Source of the DNA: Elusimicrobiota bacterium | GTDB lineage: Bacteria > Elusimicrobiota > Elusimicrobia > Elusimicrobiales > UBA9959 | NCBI GenBank assembly: GCA_003450815.1 | Contig: DMES01000083.1 | Coordinates: 16,963-38,789 of the forward strand | DNA: 21,827 nt | Direction of reading: 5' to 3' | In this document: positions 6,804 through 14,868 of the stretch, in pieces | Position numbering within the stretch: position 1 is the first letter of the stretch | Layout: each line of letters opens with the position of its first letter | The notes under the pieces: model-generated | Told to the model about the DNA's origin: nothing | The model's database searches: none | Seen by the model: the letters and a program-made list of their open reading frames with translations, nothing else | Translations under genes and position numbers: made by a program

Positions 6804-6913
6804 AAACAGAGGCATAGGCAGAGGCAAAGGTATAGCGGGAATATTCAGATTGTGCTTTTTTCATATTCATAAACTTTACTTTTCTTTACCTCTACCTTTA
6901 CCTATGCCTGTTT
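6804..6913. repeat. AGGCAT/AGGTAT hexamer repeat with inverted arms
   Basis: The left arm (6804-6835) carries AGGCAT, AGGCAG, AGGCAA and AGGTAT in a row. The right arm (about 6885-6913) carries the reverse complement in decayed form. AGGCATAGG at 6810-6818 pairs perfectly with CCTATGCCT at 6901-6909. On the plus strand the right arm runs into five T residues. The gap is otherwise empty apart from the weak ribosome site of the 112-residue gene. Confidence 0.75.
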
Positions 6914-7999
6914 TTAATGCCCGCCTTCCCTCTCGGCAAACTGTTTTTCCTTTTTCTCCAGCTCTTTTTCTCTGGACTCCAGTTCAGTCACAAAGGCTTC
7001 GCACGCGGAAATTATCTGTATTTTCTGGGTGCGCAGCTGCTCATCATTCTCTACCAGCCTGGCATGGAATTGAATCTCCTGTGCCTGAAGCTTCCCGGCC
7101 AGGCTCTCTTTTTCAGCCTCGTAGATTTTTCTCATTTTGTCCATCTGCTCAGTCAGCCTGGATACGCCCGATATTGCTTTCACATCCGCCACATTCTGGC
7201 GCTCCGCTATCCTGCGGTTCAGCTCTTCAATTTTCCTGTCGCGGATTATCATCTCCGCTTTAAAAGATTCCTCAAGGTTTTTTTGTTTTTCCTCTCCTTC
7301 TCTTTTCAGGGACTCTATATTCGCATAGTGCTCCTGCGCGATTTCACTCCTGCTTTTATCGTATTGGGCCTCAAGGTCCTTAAGCGTCCCTTTTCTTAAA
7401 TGCGTCTCAAATTCCTCAAATTTCCGGGCCCAGGCGATCTCCTGCTCGGCTATTTCTTTTTCAAGGTCTATTCTTTTTTGTTCCTCGCCCTTAAGCAAAG
7501 CGATAAATCTGGCCTTTTCAGACTCAAAATCCAGTTTATTTTTTTGTTCCCGCTCCACGATAATCTCGTCCCTGCCGGTTCTTTCCCTGGCCAACTCATC
7601 CTGAAACAGCCTCTGCTTGTCCGTGGACGCCTGCAGCAGCTTGTACGCCTCCTCAAGTTCCCTGACAAAGCGGTCCCTTTCCATTTCTACGGTTTTTGTT
7701 TTGAGCACACCGACAAGCACATCAGACTCACCGTATCCCATCCCCATTTTTTTCCAGCACAACATCAGCAGAAAAGCGGACAATGCCGACAGACCCACAG
7801 CCGGGACTAAAAGCATTAAACCTCTTCCCGACAGCAAAAAACCGGCTATACCGCCCACAGCGCCTATGCATACGGGGACCAAAATAATGGTCACTAAGTC
7901 CCACTTTCTTCTTGAAGACGTGGTTGTATTTTTTTTTGAACCGGCCGCCTGCTTAACTGAACGGATGAGCTCCTTAAGGTCTTCGCCTGTTGTAGACAT
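6914..7999 (-). CDS. Membrane-anchored coiled-coil protein (361 aa)
   Basis: The family is not recognised. A 30-residue polar N-terminus ends in SSRRK, followed by two hydrophobic helices, about 34-57 (LVTIILVPVCIGAVGGIAGF) and 60-82 (LMLLVPAVGLSALSAFLLML). This hairpin would leave both ends in the cytoplasm, with the basic SSRRKW and CWKK flanks on the inside. From about 95 to 361 the protein is charged, proline-free and heptad-patterned, so a long coiled coil is likely. The C-terminal segment ACEAFVTELESREKELEKKE resembles the end of the giant coiled-coil protein (ACDKYSKELEAREEAVRRRE), which suggests common ancestry or a common binding partner. The ATG at 7999 has a good AAAGGAG ribosome site four bases away. 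It could tether a cytoplasmic coiled-coil assembly to the inner membrane; that is inference. Confidence 0.85.
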   Translation of the reverse strand: MSTTGEDLKELIRSVKQAAGSKKNTTTSSRRKWDLVTIILVPVCIGAVGGIAGFLLSGRGLMLLVPAVGLSALSAFLLMLCWKKMGMGYGESDVLVGVLKTKTVEMERDRFVRELEEAYKLLQASTDKQRLFQDELARERTGRDEIIVEREQKNKLDFESEKARFIALLKGEEQKRIDLEKEIAEQEIAWARKFEEFETHLRKGTLKDLEAQYDKSRSEIAQEHYANIESLKREGEEKQKNLEESFKAEMIIRDRKIEELNRRIAERQNVADVKAISGVSRLTEQMDKMRKIYEAEKESLAGKLQAQEIQFHARLVENDEQLRTQKIQIISACEAFVTELESREKELEKKEKQFAEREGGH

Positions 8000-8019
8000 A
8001 AAGCTCCTTTAACCGATGC

Positions 8020-8031
8020 CTGACATGTCAG
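8020..8031. promoter_or_regulatory. 12-bp perfect palindrome upstream of membrane coiled-coil gene
   Basis: CTGACATGTCAG reads identically on both strands and lies 21 bases upstream of the ATG at 7999, just before the ribosome site. It is well placed for a repressor operator. It may also arise by chance, and no second copy was noticed. Confidence 0.35.
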
Positions 8032-8159
8032 TAAATACAAATACTCCGGCCGCAGCTATATTATTGCGGACCTTTCACTTTGCCGTCTGATAGGTACAAT
8101 CCCGCACTTTGGCTCATTTACAGAAAAAGCGCGGGGCACAGCCTCTTGCTGCGGCGCAA

Positions 8160-11100
8160 CTATAGAGGCTGGTTTTTTTCTCTGCGGCGGACAGCTTCTT
8201 CCCTTGCCTCAAGCTCTTTGCTGTATTTATCGCACGCTTCCGCCAGTTTATCCATCCTCTCCTGATAATACAATATTTGGGCCGCTTTTTCATGCTCCCA
8301 TTCGTCGCTTTTTTTCTCCGTGTTTTTTTGCCATTCTTCTTTTTCCCGCCTTGTCTCCTCCCGCAGATTCCCCAGCGCGTCCTCCAGCTTGCCGCATTTA
8401 TCCCGCCACTGCTCATCCATTGCCCTGAGCCCTATAACCTCCTCGGCATTCCGGATCTGCTGGGCGGATGATTGCGCCATTTCCTTGCGCAGAGAAGCCA
8501 TTTCCGCTGATATCCGCTGCACCAGTGCGTCCCGCGTTGCCAATTCTTTTGTAAAGGCCTCGCGTTGTTTGGCCCAGGACTCTTCCAGATTACTGAGGCG
8601 CGTCTCCTTAAATTTCTCAAACTCACTCTCAAGCGAGGCGTATTTTCCCTCCGCCGCCTTTCCCATGGTTATAAACTGCGCCTCCAGTTCGCCTTGGATA
8701 GCCCGGAATTTGTCCTGCGCAAGCTTTACCGCCTCTTCGCGGGCGGCTATCTCCGCTCGGAAGTTAGCCCGCTCTTTCTCAACTCCTTCCCTTAAAGCTT
8801 TCATCTCCCCGTCGTGCTCAACAACGCGTTTGTGGAACATCTCTTCATATTTGAGCCGCAAGGCTTCTTCTTTACCGGCAAACTCCGCTTTTTGCTGTTC
8901 CACCTGCTTGACTTTCTCCAGATATTCCTGCGCTTTTTGCTCCAACACGCTTTCCATCCGGGATTTCTCGGCTTCCCGTGCTTCCTGTTCAAGTTCAAAA
9001 TTCTTATAGAACTCCCTGCGCTCGCGATACTCCGCTTCGAGCTGCGTTTTTTTAGCATCGTAGTCCGCGCTCAATTGCGCGACGCGCTCTTTTATCTCAC
9101 TCTCCGCCTTGGCGGCTATTTCCGCCATTGCCGCGTTCAGCTTCTCTTTCTCCAGCGCCCATGAAACCTCACTGGCGCTGTAAGTTTCACTCAAGTTGTT
9201 AAGTTCCTTGTCAAAATTCCCGGCCTGTATTTCCAGGGCGGCTCTCTTCTCGTTAATGAACTTATCGGACTGCGCCTTCAGCACGGCTTCCTTCTCCGCC
9301 AGCCTGGCCATCAGTTCCCCATGATGCGCGCCGCTCATGACATTTACTTTGTTTTCCAGCCCTTTCACTCGCTCGTGCGCCGCGGCCAGCTGCGCGTCCT
9401 TGATCCGGCTTTCCTCCATAACCTTTCTGGTCTCAAGCTTCAGCACGGCTTCTTTCTCCGCCATCCTTTCTCCAAGGATCCGCTCCAGCTCCGACCTCTT
9501 ATTGCCATACTCCGCGGCTATATGGACGGCGCGCTCTTTTATCTCCCGCTCCGCACGGGCGGAGGTTTCAAGAAGGGCGGCATTCATCTCCTCTTTTTCA
9601 TCCATCCACGATGCTTCCCTGGCGCCGAATGTTTCGCGCATCCTGGCCATCTCTACACTGAAATTATAGCTCTGGGCTTTCAGCGCCGCTTCTTTGTCGG
9701 CCAGCTTCTCCATTAGTTCCGTGTGGTGGCGCTGACGATCCGACGCGATGGTCCTCTCCAGCTCCTTAAACTGCTCCGCAAGCCTGGTATATTCCGCGCT
9801 CGCCGTATTCAAATCAGCTACCATGCGCGATTTCTCAAACGCCAGCGCGCTTGAAGCGGACGACAGCTTCTCGCTATAGCGCTTCTCAAGCTCCACTTTC
9901 CCCGCTTCATATTCGGATTTTATTTTTTCCACCTGCCCGGCGGCCAAAGCTTTTTCTCTTTCCACCAGATTTTTTTCGAGCAGCTGGAATTTTACCGCGA
10001 AATCGGAGATAAGAGCTTCTTTCTCCTCAGCCCAACGGCTCACCTTAGCGGCGGATTCCTGGGTGTATTTGGCGAGCAGCTCGTCTTTCAAAGCCAGCTC
10101 TTTGGCAAAATTTTCGTCCTGTACCTTCAGGGCGGCCTCTTTATCGGCCAGTTTCCCCATCAGTTCGGCATGGTGGGTCCTGCGATCCGCGGAGAGTTCG
10201 CTCTCCAGTTCCCTGGCGTGTCCTTCTGTAGCGGCAAGTTCCTTTTTGACTGCCACCAGCTCTTCGTTGACCTGCTCGTTTTTAAATTCCATGGAGGCGG
10301 CATGGACGGCGAGTTTTTTCTCAAACTGCGCCTTCAGCTCGTCCTTCCTGGCTTCATAAGCCATCCTGATTTTTTCCACCCGCTCGGCGGCAAGCTCTTT
10401 CTCAAATTCAAGAGCTTTCACGCGGTCGGCAAATTTAACCTCAAATTCTTCCGCTAACATGGCTTTTTGCGCCTCATAACCTTCGGCGGCCTTGGCTATA
10501 CGCTCTTCAGCCAGAGCATTCGCCTCAGTTGATGCGCGCGCAAACTCATTGGACAGGTTCTCACGCTCTATCGCCAGCGCTTTTTCTTTACCGGAAAGTT
10601 CAACGCCCAATACATTAATCTTTTCCTTTAAAACGGCCTCTTTCTGTCCGAACGAGCGGAACAATTCAGCTCGCTCTGCCTCAAAATGCGCGGCTAACGA
10701 GCGCAATTGCTCTTCTTTCGCGTGTTCTAACCGCACTTTCTCCTCGTTATGTATAACCCGCATCCGTTCAAGCTCGGCCTCTATGCGCTTTACCTGCTCA
10801 TAGGCCTGTGTAAGCTGCCCGTCTTTTACTGACACAGCCTCGGCCGCGCGCGCCTTCTCAAATTCAAGCGCCTTCACGCGGTCGGCAAATTTAACCTCAA
10901 ATTCACGTTCAAGCACTGTTTTTTGCGCCTCATAATCTTCGGCGGCCCTGGCTATACGCTCTTCAGCCAGAGCATTCGCCTCAGCCGACGCGCGCGCAAA
11001 CTCATTGGACAGGTTCTCGCGCTCTATCGCCAGCGCTTTCTCTTTACCGGAAAGCTCCTCCCTTAATCCGTTTATCTGTTCCTTGAAAACGGCCTCTTTC

Positions 11101-14057
11101 TTGCCGAAAGAGCGCAGCAAGTCAGCGCGCTCCGCCTCAAAATGCGCGGCTAACGAGCGCAATTGCTCTTCTTTCGCATATTCCAGCCGCGTTTTTTCGT
11201 CGTTATGACCTACGCGCATCCGCTCAAGTTCTGCCTCTATGCGCTTGACCCGCTCATAGGCCTGGGCAAGCTGCCCGTCCTTTACGGCCACGGCCTCGGC
11301 CACGCGCGCCTTCTCAAATTCAAGCGCCTTCACGCGGTCGGAGAATTTAACCTCAAATTCACGCTTAAGCGCGGCTTTACGCTCTTCGTATTCCGAGCGT
11401 ATGTCCGCAATGCGCTCTTCCGCTATGGCCTGGGCCTCGGCGGACACTTTCTCCAGCGCGTTTGAAAGATTTTCACGTTCAAGCACCAGCTCTTTTTCTT
11501 TCTCCAAAACGGAAACCCTTAGCGCTTCAAGCTGCTCCTTGAATGCGGCTTCCTTCATGATTGTTTCTTCGGCATAACCGGCGCGCTCAATATCAAACCC
11601 AGCCGCCAGGGCTTTCAGCTTCTCCTCCTGGGATTTGGCAAGTCTGGCTTTCTCGTTTGAGTACTCGGCCTTTAACGACTCTATACCGCCTTCAAGAGCT
11701 TTCACTTTTTCACAGGCGCGGTTCAGTTGACCGTCCTTTACCGCCAGCTCTTCGCCGGCGCGCGCTTTCTCAAATTCAAGTGCCTTTACACGGTCGGCAA
11801 ATTTAACCTCAAATTCACGCTTAAGCGCGGCTTTGCGCTCTTCATATTCCGAGCGTATGCCCGCAATGCGCTCTTCCGCGATAGCCTTGGCCTCGGCTGA
11901 CACTTTTACGAGCGCGTTTGAAAAATTCTCGCGTTCAATTACCAGCGCTTTTTCTTTTTCGGAAACGGAAACCCTTAACGCCTCAAGCTGCTCCTTGAAC
12001 GCGGCTTCCTTCAGGATTAAGTCTTCGGCATAACCGGCGCGCCCCATATTGAACTCAGCCGCCAGAGTTCTGAGTTTCTCTTCCTCTGATTTGGCAAGCC
12101 TGGCCTTCTCGTTTGAATATTCGGCTTTCAACGACTCCATACCTTTTTCAAGAGCTTTCACTTTTTCGCAGGCGCGGTTGAGCTGTCCGTCCTTTACCGC
12201 CAGCTCTTCGCCGGCGCGCGCTTTCTCAAATTCAAGCGCCTTTACGCGGTCGGCAAATTTAACCTCAAACTCGCGCTCTAGCACGGCTTTGCGTTCTTCA
12301 TATTCCGAGCGTACGCCGGCGACACGCTCTTCCGCTATGGCCTGGGCCTCGGAGGACACTTTCTCTAGGGCGTTTGAAAAATTTTCGCGCTCAAGCACAA
12401 AAGCTTTTTCCCTCTCGGAAAGCTCGGCTCTTAAAGCGGTCATCTTCTCGTCAAACGCCATTCGCTCAAGGTCAAAAACACTTTCTTTCTCGGAAAGCTG
12501 CGCCTGATAAACAGCGGCCTTATCCGAGGCCTGTTTTGAAAAATTCTCTTTTTCAGCCAGCAGCGCCTCTTCTTTTGCCCGCATTTCCTCCGCAAGCTTG
12601 TCTATAGTCCGGTTATAAGCCTTTTTCTCAGCCTCAAACTGGGCAATTTTTTCCCTGAACGCCGCTTGGCCGGCGGCATGTATGGACATTAATTCCCTGT
12701 GATGCTCATCTTGTAAGACTGAAAGCGTCTTCTCCAGCCCTTTTATCTTTTCATCGGCTTTCTTCAAGGCTTCCTGCGTGGAAAGCTGCGTCTCTTTGGC
12801 CCTGCTTTTGTCCTTCTCCATTGCCGCGCGCTCAAAAGCCAGTCTGGACTTAAACTGCGCCTCAAATTCCTGCCGCGCGGCCGCCACGACTTTATCAAGT
12901 TCCTCTTTCTTGGCGGCGTATTCCTTTTCAAGCCCGGCCGCGCGCTCCTGAACGGACAAATTAATAAGGAAAACATTCTGGCTGAATTCTGTGCGCAGCT
13001 TTTCTCTTTCCTGCTCCCATTGGGCCTCTTTTTCCCCGATTTGTTTCTGCAGTCCTTGAATGGTCTGTGTATATACCTCTTTTTCCTTTTCAAGAGCCTC
13101 CATTTTAGCCAGGAAAGCCGTTTCTTTTTCGTTTATTATCTTTATCAGTTCGCCGTGGTGGCTTTCCTGCTGTGAGGCCAGCAAATTCTCAACTTCCTTT
13201 ATGCGGGCCTGCGCCGAGGAGAACTGCTCCTCGCGCACCCGCTGCTCTTCAATAAGACGGACACGCTCCGTCTTCCAGGAAAGCTCCAGGGATTTAACCT
13301 GCTCGCCATGGTCCGAGTCAACGGAGCGCATTTTTTCTTCCAGGTCCCGCTCCAGCGTATTTTTGAGTTTTCTGTAGTTTTCGTCAAGTTCGAGCTTTTT
13401 GCCGTAAAATTCCGTTTCCAGCTTTTTTTTACGCTCTTCAAGACTCTGCTCCCCGGCTTCTGCCGAGGTTTCAAGAAGGTTTATCCGCTCCGTCAGTCTG
13501 CTCTCTCGGGCGGCGAAGGTTTTTTGCAGGACCAAAAGCCGCCCCTGATGGTCGGTGTCCAGTTCGGAGCGTAAGCTGTCGTACTTTTTCTGCGCCTCGC
13601 TAAGCCTGGCCGCGTACTGGCTTTCCACCTCAAGCAGGCGGGCATTCCAGCGCTCTATGACAGAGCGCTGATTGCGATCCAGTTCCTCAAATTTCTCCTG
13701 ATATTCGTTTTCCAGACTCTGCCGCAACTGATCCAGCCTGGCCTCTTTTTTTAAAAATTGCTGTATATCCAGTTTTCCCTCGCCCAGAAGCGACATGGTA
13801 GCTTCCAGCTTGGAGTAAAAACTTTCTTTCTCACCCAGAGATTTGTAACGGATCCTGAAAGATTCCTCAAGCGCCCCCAGTTTTCCTTGCAGCTGTTTTG
13901 AGGCATCCTCCGCCAGGACAAGGTTTTTTTTCAGGTCGGCCCTTTCTTTCTCAATGGAATTCAGGCGCTCAAGCGCCCAGCGCAGCGTCATGCGGGCCGT
14001 GTCAAGGTTGGTAACATCGTTTACAAGCTGTTCAAGTTCGCCGTATTCATTGGCCAT
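8160..14057 (-). CDS. Giant coiled-coil protein with 152-residue tandem repeats (1965 aa)
   Basis: This is one uninterrupted frame of 1965 codons starting at an ATG with AAGGAA seven bases upstream. The protein is almost entirely charged helix rich in Glu, Lys, Ala and Arg, with no signal peptide and no membrane segment. I find only one proline, at residue 1964. Residues 553-1160 are four tandem copies of a 152-residue unit: 553-704, 705-856, 857-1008 and 1009-1160. A partial fifth copy follows to about 1220. Key words in each unit are EREN(F/L)SN, AEERIA, EFEVKFADRVKALEFEK and VKDGQL. Outside the block a motif HHxELM recurs near 300, 452, 1295, 1444 and 1578. The N-terminal 100 residues (ARMTLRWALERLNS) are less repetitive and may form a cap. 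A continuous helix this long would span almost 0.3 micrometre, so a structural or scaffold role in the cytoplasm is likely. SMC or SbcC ATPase is excluded: no Walker A or signature motif. Confidence 0.92.
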   Translation of the reverse strand: MANEYGELEQLVNDVTNLDTARMTLRWALERLNSIEKERADLKKNLVLAEDASKQLQGKLGALEESFRIRYKSLGEKESFYSKLEATMSLLGEGKLDIQQFLKKEARLDQLRQSLENEYQEKFEELDRNQRSVIERWNARLLEVESQYAARLSEAQKKYDSLRSELDTDHQGRLLVLQKTFAARESRLTERINLLETSAEAGEQSLEERKKKLETEFYGKKLELDENYRKLKNTLERDLEEKMRSVDSDHGEQVKSLELSWKTERVRLIEEQRVREEQFSSAQARIKEVENLLASQQESHHGELIKIINEKETAFLAKMEALEKEKEVYTQTIQGLQKQIGEKEAQWEQEREKLRTEFSQNVFLINLSVQERAAGLEKEYAAKKEELDKVVAAARQEFEAQFKSRLAFERAAMEKDKSRAKETQLSTQEALKKADEKIKGLEKTLSVLQDEHHRELMSIHAAGQAAFREKIAQFEAEKKAYNRTIDKLAEEMRAKEEALLAEKENFSKQASDKAAVYQAQLSEKESVFDLERMAFDEKMTALRAELSEREKAFVLERENFSNALEKVSSEAQAIAEERVAGVRSEYEERKAVLEREFEVKFADRVKALEFEKARAGEELAVKDGQLNRACEKVKALEKGMESLKAEYSNEKARLAKSEEEKLRTLAAEFNMGRAGYAEDLILKEAAFKEQLEALRVSVSEKEKALVIERENFSNALVKVSAEAKAIAEERIAGIRSEYEERKAALKREFEVKFADRVKALEFEKARAGEELAVKDGQLNRACEKVKALEGGIESLKAEYSNEKARLAKSQEEKLKALAAGFDIERAGYAEETIMKEAAFKEQLEALRVSVLEKEKELVLERENLSNALEKVSAEAQAIAEERIADIRSEYEERKAALKREFEVKFSDRVKALEFEKARVAEAVAVKDGQLAQAYERVKRIEAELERMRVGHNDEKTRLEYAKEEQLRSLAAHFEAERADLLRSFGKKEAVFKEQINGLREELSGKEKALAIERENLSNEFARASAEANALAEERIARAAEDYEAQKTVLEREFEVKFADRVKALEFEKARAAEAVSVKDGQLTQAYEQVKRIEAELERMRVIHNEEKVRLEHAKEEQLRSLAAHFEAERAELFRSFGQKEAVLKEKINVLGVELSGKEKALAIERENLSNEFARASTEANALAEERIAKAAEGYEAQKAMLAEEFEVKFADRVKALEFEKELAAERVEKIRMAYEARKDELKAQFEKKLAVHAASMEFKNEQVNEELVAVKKELAATEGHARELESELSADRRTHHAELMGKLADKEAALKVQDENFAKELALKDELLAKYTQESAAKVSRWAEEKEALISDFAVKFQLLEKNLVEREKALAAGQVEKIKSEYEAGKVELEKRYSEKLSSASSALAFEKSRMVADLNTASAEYTRLAEQFKELERTIASDRQRHHTELMEKLADKEAALKAQSYNFSVEMARMRETFGAREASWMDEKEEMNAALLETSARAEREIKERAVHIAAEYGNKRSELERILGERMAEKEAVLKLETRKVMEESRIKDAQLAAAHERVKGLENKVNVMSGAHHGELMARLAEKEAVLKAQSDKFINEKRAALEIQAGNFDKELNNLSETYSASEVSWALEKEKLNAAMAEIAAKAESEIKERVAQLSADYDAKKTQLEAEYRERREFYKNFELEQEAREAEKSRMESVLEQKAQEYLEKVKQVEQQKAEFAGKEEALRLKYEEMFHKRVVEHDGEMKALREGVEKERANFRAEIAAREEAVKLAQDKFRAIQGELEAQFITMGKAAEGKYASLESEFEKFKETRLSNLEESWAKQREAFTKELATRDALVQRISAEMASLRKEMAQSSAQQIRNAEEVIGLRAMDEQWRDKCGKLEDALGNLREETRREKEEWQKNTEKKSDEWEHEKAAQILYYQERMDKLAEACDKYSKELEAREEAVRRREKNQPL
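10398..12401 (-). repeat. 456-base in-frame tandem repeat, 4 full copies plus partial fifth
   Basis: Copies lie at 11946-12401, 11490-11945, 11034-11489 and 10578-11033, with a partial copy at 10398-10577. A marker around GGTCGGCAAATTTAACC recurs at exact 456-base steps (near 10419, 10875, 11331, 11787 and 12243). Copies 1 and 2 resemble each other most in their second half. Copies 3 and 4 do likewise, so block duplication or homogenisation has occurred. All copies are in frame. Confidence 0.95.
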
Positions 14058-14082
14058 ATCTGTTTCCTTGTAAATCGCATCT

Positions 14083-14169
14083 CCTCGCAGAATCTTTTGC
14101 GAGGGTTTTATACGTGTAATCCATTTTAATCCGTGTAATCATTGTTCCTGCGACTTTCAAGGCAGGAAC
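14083..14169. promoter_or_regulatory. Leader of giant coiled-coil gene: two hairpins and a GGATTACAC repeat
   Basis: Stem CCTCGCA/TGCGAGG (14083-14089 with 14098-14104) lies 26 bases upstream of the start codon. A perfect 8-bp stem GTTCCTGC/GCAGGAAC (14144-14151 with 14162-14169) lies further up. Between them CGTGTAATC occurs twice (14113-14121 and 14132-14140), 19 bases apart, with a decayed third copy between. If transcription starts near 14172 both hairpins fall in the 5' leader. Confidence 0.5.
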
Positions 14170-14178
14170 TACATATAG

Positions 14179-14207
14179 AGTCTAATATAGCCCCCGGTTG
14201 AAGTCAA
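14179..14207 (-). promoter_or_regulatory. Candidate sigma-70 promoter for giant coiled-coil gene
   Basis: The minus strand reads TTGACT (14207-14202), 17 bases, then TAGACT (14184-14179). That gives five of six and four of six matches with standard spacing. It predicts a leader of roughly 115 bases. Confidence 0.4.
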
Positions 14208-14229
14208 TAAAAGGAATGTTAAATGATTA

Positions 14230-14259
14230 TTAACAGATTGTTGCTGGTTATTTTATAGA
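14230..14259 (+). promoter_or_regulatory. Candidate promoter for the small membrane protein, possibly leaderless
   Basis: TTAACA (14230-14235) and TATAGA (14254-14259) are 18 bases apart. Transcription would begin about three bases before the ATG at 14269, which has no ribosome site upstream. That fits a leaderless message. The -10 match is modest. Confidence 0.3.
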
Positions 14260-14268
14260 ATCTGTATT

Positions 14269-14691
14269 ATGAAAAAGGTTTTTTACCTATTGCTCTCCGG
14301 CTCGGCGCTTTTCATCATGGCCCGGCTTACCTATCCGTATTTTCTCAAGCGGGTTTTCAACCTTCGCGGAAGAGTGGAAATAGCGGAGCGCCTGGCAGAG
14401 ACGGCTTCCCGTCCAAACAGCATGCTGTTTGTGGTGGCCCGCAACACGGGCGGAGTGCCTGTTGCGGTTAAAAAAATAATCAATCCTGTTTTTCCGGTTG
14501 AGTTCCGGATAGCTTCTGAAAGTCTCATAATGCCGGAGCTCCTGACAAAAACACTTTTTCTGGAGACATTCCTGAACACCCACGGGGAGCTGGGCATTTT
14601 TAAGCCGGGGGACATAAAAGGCGCACTCAAGCGGCCCGTATTCTTCAGGAAAAACAACATTACACTTATTTTGAACACGGCAGCCAAGTAG
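14269..14691 (+). CDS. Membrane-anchored protein with CcmI/CcmH C-terminal-like domain (140 aa)
   Basis: Residues 1-20 (MKKVFYLLLSGSALFIMARL) form a signal anchor or uncleaved signal peptide, so the rest is probably periplasmic. The remaining ~105 residues follow the pattern of the beta-rich domain that ends CcmI/NrfG/CcmH-type cytochrome c maturation proteins: a G-x-V-E-I strand (GRVEIAERLA), then MLFVVARNTGGVPVAVKKI, then FPVEFRIASESLIMPELL, then a GDIKGALKRPV segment. In that family the domain helps recognise apocytochrome c, but no other cytochrome maturation gene is present here, so the role stays open. The start is the first ATG and has no ribosome site. The gene is divergent from the giant coiled-coil gene and shares its 211-base upstream region. 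The domain call is from pattern memory and moderately sure. Confidence 0.72.
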   Translation: MKKVFYLLLSGSALFIMARLTYPYFLKRVFNLRGRVEIAERLAETASRPNSMLFVVARNTGGVPVAVKKIINPVFPVEFRIASESLIMPELLTKTLFLETFLNTHGELGIFKPGDIKGALKRPVFFRKNNITLILNTAAK

Positions 14692-14701
14692 GAGAAAGGG
14701 T

Positions 14702-14798
14702 AAAGGGGCTAGGGGCTAGGGGCTAGGGGCTAGGGGCTAGGGTAAGGAGTTCCTTGTTTCTGCACCCTCGCCCCTATCCCCTCGCCTCTAGTCCCTTT
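14702..14798. repeat. GGGGCTA heptamer array with decayed inverted arm and AAGGAGTTCCTT core
   Basis: Five perfect GGGGCTA units run from 14705 to 14739. The core AAGGAGTTCCTT is at 14744-14755. The segment 14764-14798 is a decayed reverse complement: about four units that match the left arm at 30 of 35 bases when aligned. The whole lies just after the stop codon at 14691. The rest of the gap to 14868 shows no gene. Confidence 0.85.
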
Positions 14799-14868
14799 CC
14801 TCCCCCTCTGCCCCTTCGTCCTATTTCCATCCGGGCCGAAAGTCCCTTATCGTTTTTTTAAATTGTTG

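Noticed and set aside
6616..7263. 215-residue open frame on the plus strand across the coiled-coil genes
   Set aside because: It is antisense to two coiled-coil genes. Its Phe/Ser/Leu/Pro-rich translation is what the complement of Glu/Lys-rich coding DNA gives.
8160..14057. SMC/Rad50-type ATPase
   Set aside because: There is no Walker A at the N-terminus and no signature or Walker B at the C-terminus. The protein is coiled coil throughout.
14058..14268. tRNA or riboswitch in the divergent gap
   Set aside because: The two hairpins do not make a cloverleaf or any riboswitch core that I recognise.
14705..14739. CRISPR-like array
   Set aside because: The unit is a pure 7-base tandem repeat without spacers, and no cas gene is present.
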